A DNA stretch of 64,000 nucleotides, taken from assembly GCF_040545875.1 (NCBI RefSeq), contig NZ_JBEPMR010000005.1; one strand, written 5' to 3'. Position numbers and translations under genes: made by a program. Under the pieces are notes generated by a model that saw nothing but the letters and a program-made list of their open reading frames with translations, did no database searches and had not been told where the DNA came from. Shown here piece by piece: positions 9,493 through 17,347 of the stretch (position 1 is the first letter of the stretch; each line of letters starts with the position of its first letter). The DNA comes from Faecalicatena_A orotica (GTDB lineage: Bacteria > Bacillota > Clostridia > Lachnospirales > Lachnospiraceae).

Positions 9493-9521
9493 TTGTACTC
9501 TATGCAGGCTTATTTTATAAT
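9493..9521 (+). promoter_or_regulatory. Predicted promoter of the MFS transporter gene
   Basis: TTGTAC at 9493-9498 and TATAAT at 9516-9521 are separated by 17 bases and lie 64 bases before the MFS start. Base composition turns sharply AT-rich at about this point, marking the left edge of the accessory island. Confidence 0.5.
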
Positions 9522-9585
9522 CAGGTTATTACACGGGCATTGCCAGATGGAAAAATAATGGCTCAGAGAAGGGGGAATTATCTGT

Positions 9586-10785
9586 ATGAGCAAGAAAAGA
9601 GTATGCGATAGATATATTATTCTCGAAACATTATTTTACTTACATTCTGGAATCATTGGGGCAACTTATATTTTATACTTTTATGATTTGGGTTATAGTA
9701 AATTTGTTACAAATATTATTACAAGCGTATTTAATGTATTTGTATTTATATTTGAAATACCAAGTGGCTCACTCAGTGATAACAGAGGAAATAAAAGTGC
9801 ATTAATTATATCAGGTATAGCATTATCGTCTTCAATGGCACTTTTTTTGTATGCTGGTAATATTTCAATACTAATATTGGGGCAGATTTTCTGGGGGATT
9901 AGCTATGCTATGCAATCGGGCGCCTTAGAAGCCTGGGTAGTTAATACGGCAGATTTGGATGATAACGAATTGGATGCAGTTTTTTCTAAAAGTGCTAAAA
10001 TTCGAAATTTTGTTATGATATTAGGAGGGGTTATAGGAACTTTTATTGCAAAAGCTGGCTTAAGGTATATTTGGATTATCCCTTTGATAACTGCTATAAT
10101 TTATACACTATTGGTTTTACGATGGGTAAGAAACAAACAGTTGAATCAAAGTAAAATTCATACTTGTAATTTCAAAATAAATGTCAGATCAGAGCTAAAG
10201 GGGAGTTTTATTACAATATATGATACGATTCGAAAGGGAGACTCGATTAAAACGATTCTACTTTTAAATATGGGCGTAGCATTTGTAATCTCACCATTAT
10301 TTACATACTGGTCACCTTATATTCTCCAATTAGGAGGAGGAGAGTTAGGTGTTTTGGCATGGATGTGGATATTCATTAAAATTAGTATGACCGCCGGAAA
10401 TGCGTTATGGGAACATCTGCACAAAAAATATAATAGAATACAGGCATTGTTTGTAATATGTATATTATTTGGCTCAATATTTATAATTGCAGCTATCAAT
10501 AGTAATCTTTTAGTGGGATTTGCGGTGATTATAGGGATGGAAATATTGCTTGGAGTGCTTGACCCTATTCAAAAAGCTCTGATAAATAAATATATTGACT
10601 CGGATAATAGGGCAACAATGCTATCTGTGAACTCAATGGCAGAAAGGGTTGGAGGGTGGATATCCCTCGTTTTAATGGGAATTTTAGGTGATGTATTTTC
10701 AATTGGTATTACTTGGATAATAGCTGGAGTAACTATGCTGTTTCTATGTATATTTATATCTAAGCTTAAAAGGAATCCAAATTAG
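9586..10785 (+). CDS. MFS transporter
   Basis: A 399-residue membrane protein with about twelve hydrophobic segments. The loop between helices 2 and 3 reads GSLSDNRGNKSALIISG, the signature A motif (G-x3-D-x2-G-[NR]-[KR]) of the major facilitator superfamily. A GAAGGGGG ribosome site lies 10 bases upstream of the ATG. The codons are far AT-richer than those of the SDR and peptidase genes to the left, suggesting horizontal acquisition together with the peptide clusters. Substrate unknown; drug or peptide efflux is possible but not shown. The gene downstream on the opposite strand is a decayed ABC exporter. Confidence 0.88.
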   Translation: MSKKRVCDRYIILETLFYLHSGIIGATYILYFYDLGYSKFVTNIITSVFNVFVFIFEIPSGSLSDNRGNKSALIISGIALSSSMALFLYAGNISILILGQIFWGISYAMQSGALEAWVVNTADLDDNELDAVFSKSAKIRNFVMILGGVIGTFIAKAGLRYIWIIPLITAIIYTLLVLRWVRNKQLNQSKIHTCNFKINVRSELKGSFITIYDTIRKGDSIKTILLLNMGVAFVISPLFTYWSPYILQLGGGELGVLAWMWIFIKISMTAGNALWEHLHKKYNRIQALFVICILFGSIFIIAAINSNLLVGFAVIIGMEILLGVLDPIQKALINKYIDSDNRATMLSVNSMAERVGGWISLVLMGILGDVFSIGITWIIAGVTMLFLCIFISKLKRNPN

Positions 10786-10805
10786 TCAGAAGATGTGCAG
10801 CTGGC

Positions 10806-11469
10806 AAACAATTCATTCAAACCTGCCCTTCCATCAGTTCCAGCTGCCCTCCCGCAAGTCTATACACCTTCTCCACGCCTTCCAGCTTTTCAATGAATGT
10901 GATTGCACCGCTTTTGATACATGCATCAACCACATCTTCGTGAGATGCTGCCCCACCGATATTCACGTTTTCCTCTATTGTTCCCTAAAAAAGGTATGGC
11001 TTCTGGCTTACTACTGCAATCCTGTTCCTGATTATTTTAGGTTCCAGATTCTCGGTCGGAATCCCGTAGAATTTTATCTCGCCTTTCTCCGGGTGATAAA
11101 AACCCAGAATCAAATCCAGCATCATGTTTTCCCTGTAAGAATCCATCATCCTTCCCTGCAATTTTTCAAAATCTGGATTCTTTTTCTGGAAAAATAGAGT
11201 ACCACTAGAAATTTTACGGGGATCAGCAGTGTAATCATCAATGCTAGTTTCCAGTCCAGTATCGATAATCCCACGATTCCTCCCACAATCTGCAGAATTG
11301 AAGAGATGGAAAATGTCGTAATCTGGTCTGCCGCAGAAGCCATATTGCTGATATCACTGCTGATCGTGTTTGCAATCTCCGCACTTCCTTTTTCATCATA
11401 ATAACCGATATTCAGATTGTCCATTTTCCAATACGCTTTTCTGTAAAGGGAAAATGTCAGCCCGTTATG
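10806..11469 (-). pseudogene. Decayed second copy of the ABC exporter gene (compare 17348-19039)
   Basis: The stretch is nearly identical to parts of the intact exporter gene at 17348-19039, in the same orientation, but three internal blocks are missing. The losses correspond to 17413-17640 (228 bases), 17873-18301 (429 bases) and about 111-112 bases from 18365. Each junction falls at a short repeat present at both ends of the missing block (CCAG, ATCCA, ATTCTTT). A glutamine codon in the former PYLFQGT segment has become TAG (near 10983-10985). The Walker A region is gone. Homology stops at CCCGTTATG (11461-11469), where unrelated sequence begins. It cannot encode a functional protein. Confidence 0.88.
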
Positions 11470-11499
11470 CCTCCGACATCTCAACTGCGGCGCCCCCTT

Positions 11500-11972
11500 T
11501 TTTGGCGGTGCCAAGTATTCTGACGACAGGCATCTTGTTTTTACCATTGATGAGTCCTCCGTCATTTTTTCCTTGACGACAGGGACTTGCTTAACTGCCT
11601 CTTCGAGGCCGTTTCCGAGGTCATTAAGAATCTTTTTCTTTCCCTCAACAAATCCAAAACTTTGTTCCCGGCTTTCTCTGTGTCCTCCATACTTTCGGCC
11701 GCCCTCTCGAATGGAACCCTCATTATATCCATTGTCTCCTCTCTGAAGGCGGATTCTGGCATACAGTTAACTATTTCAACTATTCCTACCTCCGTAAATC
11801 CTTCCAGACTGTTCTCCTCAATCATCTGGAAAAACGAATCGGTCCTTCTTTTAAGACGGTTAAATCCACTATTTATAAGACACTCTTTTTCAATATGTGA
11901 TGCAAACGAATTTGACACTTTTTCTCCGTTACGATGTTTTGGCCGTGTGGGGACAACAGTTTCCTTATACAA
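11500..11972 (-). pseudogene. Broken open reading frame of unknown family
   Basis: A minus-strand frame starting near 11972 gives a charged, helical sequence (for example RRTDSFFQMIEENSLEGFTE) for about 110 residues. It then appears to shift frame at an A-rich run near 11645, since the neighbouring frame continues as ILNDLGNGLEEAVKQVPVVK and on to about 11510. The two pieces together look like one former protein of about 150 residues. I do not recognise the family. No clear ribosome site precedes the start. It directly abuts the truncated end of the ABC exporter remnant, so it may be part of whatever replaced that gene's 5' part. Confidence 0.35.
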
Positions 11973-12399
11973 TCACAACAATTCGAGGTCAAAAAAATAC
12001 AATTGATGGCCTACTTATTTCAAAAATAATAAAAGAAGCTATAATTAATATTAACAAGCTATAAGAAATTCGAGTGTCTGCAAAACTAATACTTGGTCTC
12101 CAGAGGGTAATTTCAGGGTGAGGTATTTAACTTTATCGGGAATAGATATTGCATCAGGATAAACAAAAATATCACAAAGGATATCCTGAGGGGGCATTTG
12201 TGTAGTAGTTCACGTCTAATACCCATGAACATTCTTCAAGAGCAAAGAGTAGGAGGTGAAAACGTAATATATTTTTCTAATTATGATTTTCTACAGGTTA
12301 CTGAGATAGCATATACTAACAGTTAATAATACATCTATGTCATAGGGGCAGTTTAGTATCAAATAAAGTGTATTTTCTAAAAACAGAGAGAGGAAAATT
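11973..12399. other. Non-coding AT-rich upstream region of the radical SAM cluster
   Basis: About 430 bases between the broken frame and ccpM. No convincing gene is present. One short frame, 12225-12326 (33 residues), lacks a ribosome site. The region presumably contains the promoter of the ccpM operon, but I found no -35/-10 pair with good spacing. An AGGAGG near 12251 is not followed by a start codon and may be the remnant of a lost gene. Confidence 0.4.
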
Positions 12400-13824
12400 A
12401 TGGGCAAGATACTTATTAAATGTTTTGAGACACCTATGCAAAAGTATTTTTATGATCGTTTTTTTAATACTATTGTAATGGTAAATGATGAAGAATATGA
12501 GGTTTTAAAAGAGGTTGAAAAAACTGGGAAAATTCAAGACGAAGAATCATTAAGGATGTTTTTAGATAATGGATTACTGCAGGAAACAGTTATAGAAGGT
12601 ATTGAACACCCAGAAACAGATAGATTAAAATTATTGACAGAACATTATATGGAGAATTTGATTTTACAAGTGACTCAACAATGTAATATGAGATGCAATT
12701 ATTGCGCATATTCAGGAAATTATTTTAATCGATCACATGCATCAAATAGAATGAGCTTTGAAACAGCCAAAAAGGCAATTGATTTCTATCTTGCAAGGAG
12801 TGACAAGGCAGATGCAATATATGTATCATTTTATGGGGGAGAACCTTTATTAGAATTTGAACTCATAAAACAATGCGTAGACTATACTTTAGAGCACAAA
12901 GGGGATAAAACTGCAGGATTTCCAATGACAACAAATGGAACGCTGTTAACAGAAGAAGTTATTAAATTCTTAGTAAAACATAAATTTACTCTTATGATTA
13001 GTCTGGATGGTGATAAGGAAAGTCATGATGTAAACCGCATATTCAAAACAGGGGGCGGATCATTTGATACAATTTTAAAGAATTTAAAGGCACTGAAGAA
13101 ATATGATGAAAAGTATTATAAAGAAAATGTTATGTTTAATTGTGTTATTAGTAACACAACAGATTTCGAAAGGGTCTATAAGTTCTATGCAGAGTCGGAT
13201 TTGTTTACACCTGATTCTGTAAGCTTTAATTATGTAAATAAAATAGGGTTAAAAGATGACAATATCTCTGAAATCACACAAAAAAATAGACGGGTAGAAC
13301 ATTTGGCATATATAAAAATGGTCTTGGCAGTATTGGGGAAAAGAGAGTGGGATGCACAAAGCCGGATGGTTAGGCGACAACTACAGGATGTAGAACTCTT
13401 ATATGATCAATTACATAAGCATTCACGAGAAGCTAAAAAGACACATCATGGTGGACCATGTATTCCGTCAGTCAGACGATTATTTGTAGAAACCAATGGC
13501 ACTTTTTTCCCATGTGAAAGAGTATCGGAAGAAGATGAAGAAATGAGTATTGGTTCAATAAATACAGGGCTTGATTATGACAAATTGGATTTCTTTCTTA
13601 ACCATGGAAAGATGATTCAAGGAAATTGTATGTCTTGTTGGAATTTAAGAACATGTACGTTTTGTCTTAGTGAGATATCAAAGGAAAATAAAAAGCTTAC
13701 TGAAAATATGCTGTTTAGACAATGTGAGATATCTAAAAAGAAGACTTTGTCACAGTTTCGCAGGCTGTGTATGTTGGCCGAGTTAGGATATAGAGGGAAT
13801 GAAAATTTACTTGGGTCAAGGTAG
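12400..13824 (+). CDS. ccpM: Cys-rich peptide radical SAM maturase, CcpM-like
   Basis: A 474-residue radical SAM enzyme. An N-terminal region of about 85 residues, probably for binding the precursor peptide, precedes the S-adenosylmethionine-cluster motif CNMRCNYC (Cys95, Cys99, Cys102). The barrel shows YVSFYGGEPLLEFELIKQC and TTNGTLL. The C-terminal part holds SPASM-like cysteine groups for auxiliary iron-sulfur clusters: GGPCIPSVRRLFVETNGTFF followed by PCERV, and GNCMSCWNLRTCTFC. The neighbours, a TIGR04066-type protein, an acyl-carrier-related protein and a Cys-rich precursor, match the clostridial CLI_3235-class bacteriocin system in which this enzyme is named CcpM. It should install thioether or other radical-derived crosslinks in the precursor at 15239; the actual chemistry is unknown to me. 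A GAGAGAGG ribosome site precedes the ATG. Confidence 0.88.
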   Translation: MGKILIKCFETPMQKYFYDRFFNTIVMVNDEEYEVLKEVEKTGKIQDEESLRMFLDNGLLQETVIEGIEHPETDRLKLLTEHYMENLILQVTQQCNMRCNYCAYSGNYFNRSHASNRMSFETAKKAIDFYLARSDKADAIYVSFYGGEPLLEFELIKQCVDYTLEHKGDKTAGFPMTTNGTLLTEEVIKFLVKHKFTLMISLDGDKESHDVNRIFKTGGGSFDTILKNLKALKKYDEKYYKENVMFNCVISNTTDFERVYKFYAESDLFTPDSVSFNYVNKIGLKDDNISEITQKNRRVEHLAYIKMVLAVLGKREWDAQSRMVRRQLQDVELLYDQLHKHSREAKKTHHGGPCIPSVRRLFVETNGTFFPCERVSEEDEEMSIGSINTGLDYDKLDFFLNHGKMIQGNCMSCWNLRTCTFCLSEISKENKKLTENMLFRQCEISKKKTLSQFRRLCMLAELGYRGNENLLGSR

Positions 13825-13834
13825 AGGAGGATAT

Positions 13835-14893
13835 ATGGAAAAATTAGTTCTTTTTCCCTTAAATGAAGATACGGAAGTTTTAATAAATAATCTAAGAAAC
13901 AGTGAGCAATATCAGACAGTAGCAGTAGCCAGTTATTATGAAGATAAAAAAAGACTTGAACTACTGCAGAAAAAAAACTCTTTCTATTGTAGTACTGATT
14001 TTGAAAAGTGCCTTGGAGAAGCGGATGCTGTAGTATTTGCAGAAAACACGATGGAGTATGACTATGAGGGGTATAAGGAAAGAATAAATCAGGCTCAAAA
14101 GTCCATGAAAAAAATTTATATTAGTGTTGCATTATTAGAAAAATTGGGGCTTGATATAGAAATAGATAATTTTAATATATTACAAGAAAAGTCTTTACCA
14201 CAAGATTTGGGAGAAACAAAGATTAAGGAAATAGATATTCCTATAATATCTATTATGGGAATGGGAGAAAACTGTGATAAGTTTAATCTGCAGGTGAAGG
14301 CAAAGGAAGTGATAGAAAAAAAGGGGTATAATGTATTAGCAATTTCTTCAAATGTTCTTGGGAAGTTTCTGGGAATGGAAGTATTACCGGGATTCTTATA
14401 TTCTAAAAATATGTCCTATCCAGAAAAAATCAAGTATTTTAATGTATGGGTTTATCAGTTACAGAAACAAAAGAAAGCAGATGTGATTCTCTTGGGATGT
14501 CCAAGTGGAATTTCAGAGTTTGAGGATTATGAAACCAACTTTTATGCCGAAATTCCTTTAATCATTTCTAAAGCTATTAGTATAGATGCTGGCTTACTTA
14601 CCTTATATGCCAATATGGGACAAAATGCTGAAACTATTAAGAAATTAAGTGATTTTTTAATGGTTAGGTTTGATACCGAGGTGAAAGAATTTGTAGTTTC
14701 AAAACAGTATTTTAAGGCTGATTATGAATGTCAAAGGATAAGATATTATAAAATATGTGAAAGGGATGATTCCCAATTTAACATAAATGATACGACAGGA
14801 TATCATATTTCTTATATTGAGAATGATTTAGAAGTTGAAGATCAAGTTAAAGCAATAATAAATAAATTAGAAAACAATTTTCATGTAATTTAA
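13835..14893 (+). CDS. Peptide maturation system protein, TIGR04066 family
   Basis: A 352-residue protein starting 10 bases after the ccpM stop, with a perfect AGGAGG at 13825-13830. The N-terminal 120 residues are mixed alpha/beta. From about residue 135 a strand-loop-helix reads PIISIMGMGENCDKFNLQVK, reminiscent of a P-loop but with an atypical GMGENCDK, then KKADVILLGCPSGISEFEDY. Position and sequence agree with the TIGR04066 family, known only from clostridial radical SAM peptide cassettes of the CcpM type. Its biochemical role is not known; nucleotide-dependent activation or transfer is a guess. It is present only with these cassettes, so a maturation or self-protection task is likely. 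Confidence 0.72.
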   Translation: MEKLVLFPLNEDTEVLINNLRNSEQYQTVAVASYYEDKKRLELLQKKNSFYCSTDFEKCLGEADAVVFAENTMEYDYEGYKERINQAQKSMKKIYISVALLEKLGLDIEIDNFNILQEKSLPQDLGETKIKEIDIPIISIMGMGENCDKFNLQVKAKEVIEKKGYNVLAISSNVLGKFLGMEVLPGFLYSKNMSYPEKIKYFNVWVYQLQKQKKADVILLGCPSGISEFEDYETNFYAEIPLIISKAISIDAGLLTLYANMGQNAETIKKLSDFLMVRFDTEVKEFVVSKQYFKADYECQRIRYYKICERDDSQFNINDTTGYHISYIENDLEVEDQVKAIINKLENNFHVI

Positions 14894-14905
14894 GTGAGGA
14901 GAGGC

Positions 14906-15130
14906 ATGGATAAATTATTGAGAAATGTAATATTGAAGTATTCAGGTATTGCATTGGAAAGTGATAAGCAAAATTTGCTGGATTTGCCCGTTTATGAGGA
15001 AGTTTGGGTATATATAATTATTGAATTGGAAGAGAAACATAAATTACCTATGCTGCAGGTGATGGAGGAGATTAATAGTAGTGAGTTTAATTTAGAAACT
15101 ATATGTAAAAAATTAGAGTTGGCTTCCTAA
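14906..15130 (+). CDS. Acyl-carrier-related small protein of the peptide maturation cassette
   Basis: A 74-residue acidic, helical protein (core LDLPVYEEVWVYIIIELEEK) of acyl-carrier-protein size. The ATG at 14906 follows AGGAG; a GTG at 14894 lies within the ribosome site and is rejected. There is no DSL motif with the phosphopantetheine serine, so it is a carrier-related rather than a canonical carrier protein. It starts 12 bases after the TIGR04066-type gene. In CLI_3235-class cassettes a protein of this kind always accompanies the maturase. It may act as a scaffold or binding partner for the precursor. Confidence 0.68.
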   Translation: MDKLLRNVILKYSGIALESDKQNLLDLPVYEEVWVYIIIELEEKHKLPMLQVMEEINSSEFNLETICKKLELAS

Positions 15131-15201
15131 TAAAAAAATTAAAAAACAGTGAAACTCGTATATAGAGCCAGTGTTGCAGAAATTAATTCTCCTAGTACGA
15201 A

Positions 15202-15229
15202 AGGAGGTTAATAATATTAGGGAAGGAGG
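15202..15229 (+). promoter_or_regulatory. Duplicated Shine-Dalgarno before the Cys-rich precursor
   Basis: Two perfect AGGAGG sites lie 22 bases apart, at 15202-15207 and 15224-15229. The second is placed correctly for the ATG at 15239. The first has no ATG, GTG or TTG behind it. It could pair with CTCCT just upstream (15189-15193), so it may be a sequestered or standby ribosome site. A 7-codon frame starting with ATT at 15216 would end TAATG across the precursor start, but the start codon would be very rare. Confidence 0.45.
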
Positions 15230-15238
15230 TAAAATATA

Positions 15239-15412
15239 ATGAAGAAACTCGAAAAAAAGTTCAGAAAACATCGTTATACAATTGAGTCATTTGATTGTTC
15301 GTGCGGATGTCCATGTCCTTGCAATTATTGTGCTGCAACATATGTAGCACAGCGTAATGCTGATAAAAATAGGATTTATAATGCGGCAGATAATGCTATA
15401 ATGGCTTCCTAA
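15239..15412 (+). CDS. Cys-rich RiPP precursor, CLI_3235-type bacteriocin family
   Basis: A 57-residue peptide. The first 19 residues (MKKLEKKFRKHRYTIESFD) are basic and would be the leader. Residues 20-31 read CSCGCPCPCNYC, with six Cys at 20, 22, 24, 26, 28 and 31. A Cys-free, Asn/Ala-rich tail of 26 residues follows, ending IMAS. The gene has an ideal AGGAGG nine bases before the ATG and directly follows the maturase, TIGR04066-type and carrier-like genes. This matches the precursor position and make-up of the CLI_3235 class. The Cys block is the expected target of the radical SAM enzyme. Which residues accept the crosslinks and where the peptide is cut cannot be read from the sequence. 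Confidence 0.82.
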   Translation: MKKLEKKFRKHRYTIESFDCSCGCPCPCNYCAATYVAQRNADKNRIYNAADNAIMAS

Positions 15413-15447
15413 TGTCTCACCAGATTTTAACTTATGTATTTGTAAAG

Positions 15448-15484
15448 AAGGTTGTCTAATACGTATATGTATTAGACAACTTTA
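15448..15484 (+). terminator. Strong hairpin after the Cys-rich precursor
   Basis: A perfect 12-bp stem, GTTGTCTAATAC (15451-15462) and GTATTAGACAAC (15469-15480), with a 6-base loop. It is flanked by A on the left and T on the right and lies 38 bases after the precursor stop. It should end or attenuate transcription, separating the cassette from the lipoprotein gene. The T-run is short, so some read-through is likely. Confidence 0.75.
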
Positions 15485-15561
15485 ATAGTATTACTCAAAA
15501 CAAAGTAAAAATAGCTAGATGAAATGGAAAGGGAATAACTTCGCTTGAGAGGAGGACTGTT

Positions 15562-17088
15562 ATGAAAAAAGTAGTTTTATTAATCATGATGTTATGTATG
15601 GCACTTACGGGGTGCCAAAAAACACCTGATAAAAGCTCTGTAGTCAGTAAAGCAGATGGGTTGAGTGAAGATGTGATTGCAGAACCTCTGGCAAACGGCG
15701 AAAAGAGAACCCTAGATAATCCCGAGCACTGGAAGATTAATGATAAGAGAAGCAATAACAGGGTAACGATTTCTGCTGATTTAGAATTGGGGAAGATAGA
15801 AACAGGAAACCTTCCGGTTATAGAGATGAAAAATCATGAATTAGAGCAGAAAGAGCTGGAAAAATTAGTTTTATATTTTTCTGGGAATAACGATTTATAT
15901 GTGCAGCAAATTTATACCAAAGACATTTACCAGAAAGTGATAGACCGGATAGAGAATAAAGAAGGTACCTATGGAGACACAACCATGTGGACTTCTCATC
16001 AGGAATTGAAAGAGGCATTAAAGACGGCCATCAAACTAGCTCCGGATATTCTGGCGGAACCAAAAAAGGCGGAAATAAAGTTTCAAAAGATAATAGATAA
16101 CCCGGCATTTACAGCCGCACAAGGTTGGGCAGGCGGTAAAAAAGATGAACAAGATTCTGATGCGAAGAATTATTTTTCTGTTGACGTAGGGAGAGAGATG
16201 ACGGCGCATATCGATGCAGAGCGCTATGACTCAAAGCTCGGAAACAGTAGTAAGTTCAGTTGGATGCAGGGAGCAGATATTGTAGAAGCGGCTACGATAC
16301 AGAAATATAAGATGCAATGTAAGTATCAAAATGATGCAGGGTTGGATACATCAGGTTATACAGAAGGATACAGCGCTTTATTAAGTCAGTACGATGCGTG
16401 TTTAGATCAACCGGGGATTGAAGAGGAGGAGGGAAAAAAGCAGGCAGAGCAGGTTTTACAAGATTTAAATATTACGGATATGGTATGTTCCTCATCTGAA
16501 AAGATTCTGTGGTTCCCTAAAGGAGCATTTCCGGAGAGAGACTCTCTGGGATTTTGGTCAGACCATTTATGGCTGGGAAATCTGGAAGAGGCAGAAACAG
16601 GATATCAATATATTTTTTCAGCTAATATAGAAGGAATCCCTGTAAAGCAGGTGTACGGGACTATTTCAGAAAAAACAATAGAAAGTTATACCCCTCCATT
16701 TCCAGTTGAAGAAATCACAATCACTGTGACGAAGGGGGGAATTAGGAGTTTTGATTGGCAAGGAATGACTGAAGAAGTCGAGCAAATAGCTGAGAATACA
16801 GAATTGCTGTCTTTTGAAACAATACAGAATCAACTGTTGGATCAAATTTTCTATTGGTATTCCCAACAGGGACAGCCGGTAAATGATACCACATTATTTA
16901 ATTACCAGATAATAAGTACAGAATTAGAATACACATATATTCCGGCTTACAAAGAGCCCAAAAATGCATGGCTTGTTCCAGTATGGGTCTTCACGGTAAA
17001 AGAAAGTGCTGGGGAAGTGGAAACAGTACAGAACTTAAGCTTTGTGTTGAGTGCCTTGGATGGCGGTGTGGTAGGCAGGACAGACTAA
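15562..17088 (+). CDS. DUF6034-like lipoprotein, intact copy
   Basis: A 508-residue lipoprotein with signal peptide MKKVVLLIMMLCMALTGCQK and lipidated Cys at about residue 18. The mature protein begins with a conserved segment (KTPDKSSVVSKADGLSE) and ends with a region containing FNYQIISTELEYTYIPAYKE and LDGGVVG. From memory it fits DUF6034, common in Lachnospiraceae; the function is not known to me. A paralogue (23092-24619) and a C-terminal fragment (20331-20570) lie inside the lanthipeptide cluster. A repeated lipoprotein next to two peptide clusters suggests immunity or sensing, which is inference. GAGAGGAGG precedes the ATG. It follows the terminator-like hairpin of the CcpM cassette. 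Confidence 0.75.
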   Translation: MKKVVLLIMMLCMALTGCQKTPDKSSVVSKADGLSEDVIAEPLANGEKRTLDNPEHWKINDKRSNNRVTISADLELGKIETGNLPVIEMKNHELEQKELEKLVLYFSGNNDLYVQQIYTKDIYQKVIDRIENKEGTYGDTTMWTSHQELKEALKTAIKLAPDILAEPKKAEIKFQKIIDNPAFTAAQGWAGGKKDEQDSDAKNYFSVDVGREMTAHIDAERYDSKLGNSSKFSWMQGADIVEAATIQKYKMQCKYQNDAGLDTSGYTEGYSALLSQYDACLDQPGIEEEEGKKQAEQVLQDLNITDMVCSSSEKILWFPKGAFPERDSLGFWSDHLWLGNLEEAETGYQYIFSANIEGIPVKQVYGTISEKTIESYTPPFPVEEITITVTKGGIRSFDWQGMTEEVEQIAENTELLSFETIQNQLLDQIFYWYSQQGQPVNDTTLFNYQIISTELEYTYIPAYKEPKNAWLVPVWVFTVKESAGEVETVQNLSFVLSALDGGVVGRTD

Positions 17089-17130
17089 TAAAAGATTAAA
17101 ATGGGGTCAATGGGTCTGGCTTAATCAAAT

Positions 17131-17345
17131 CTATTTTTTCCCTTCAAGTACATAGGACATCTCTTTCTGATGATCGGGGCCTACGTTGTACCAGGTTGTA
17201 ACATACTCATAATCACCGGCCCTAAAGTCATCGATAATCTATGAAAGCTGTTCTTCTGACGGCTTGCGACCCCCGCAGGATACAGAGAAAAAAGCGGTCA
17301 GAAGAAATAGAAATATGACAAGCCGCTGTTCTATCAGACAATTTT
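17131..17345 (-). pseudogene. Remnant of a small lipoprotein gene
   Basis: Directly after the ABC exporter stop, a minus-strand frame reads a hydrophobic signal (VIFLFLLTAFFSVSCGG, a lipobox-like end), then KPSEEQLS and an in-frame TAG near 17239. It continues as IIDDFRAGDYEYVTTWYNVG to a stop at 17131. The piece therefore looks like a former 70-residue lipoprotein broken by one nonsense change, possibly also lacking a proper start. It may have been an immunity lipoprotein in the lanthipeptide operon. Family not recognised. Confidence 0.5.
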
Positions 17346-17347
17346 GA

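Noticed and set aside
12225..12326. 33-codon frame before ccpM, considered as a second precursor or leader peptide
   Set aside because: No ribosome site before its ATG, no Cys, and stop codons just upstream; composition gives no sign of selection.
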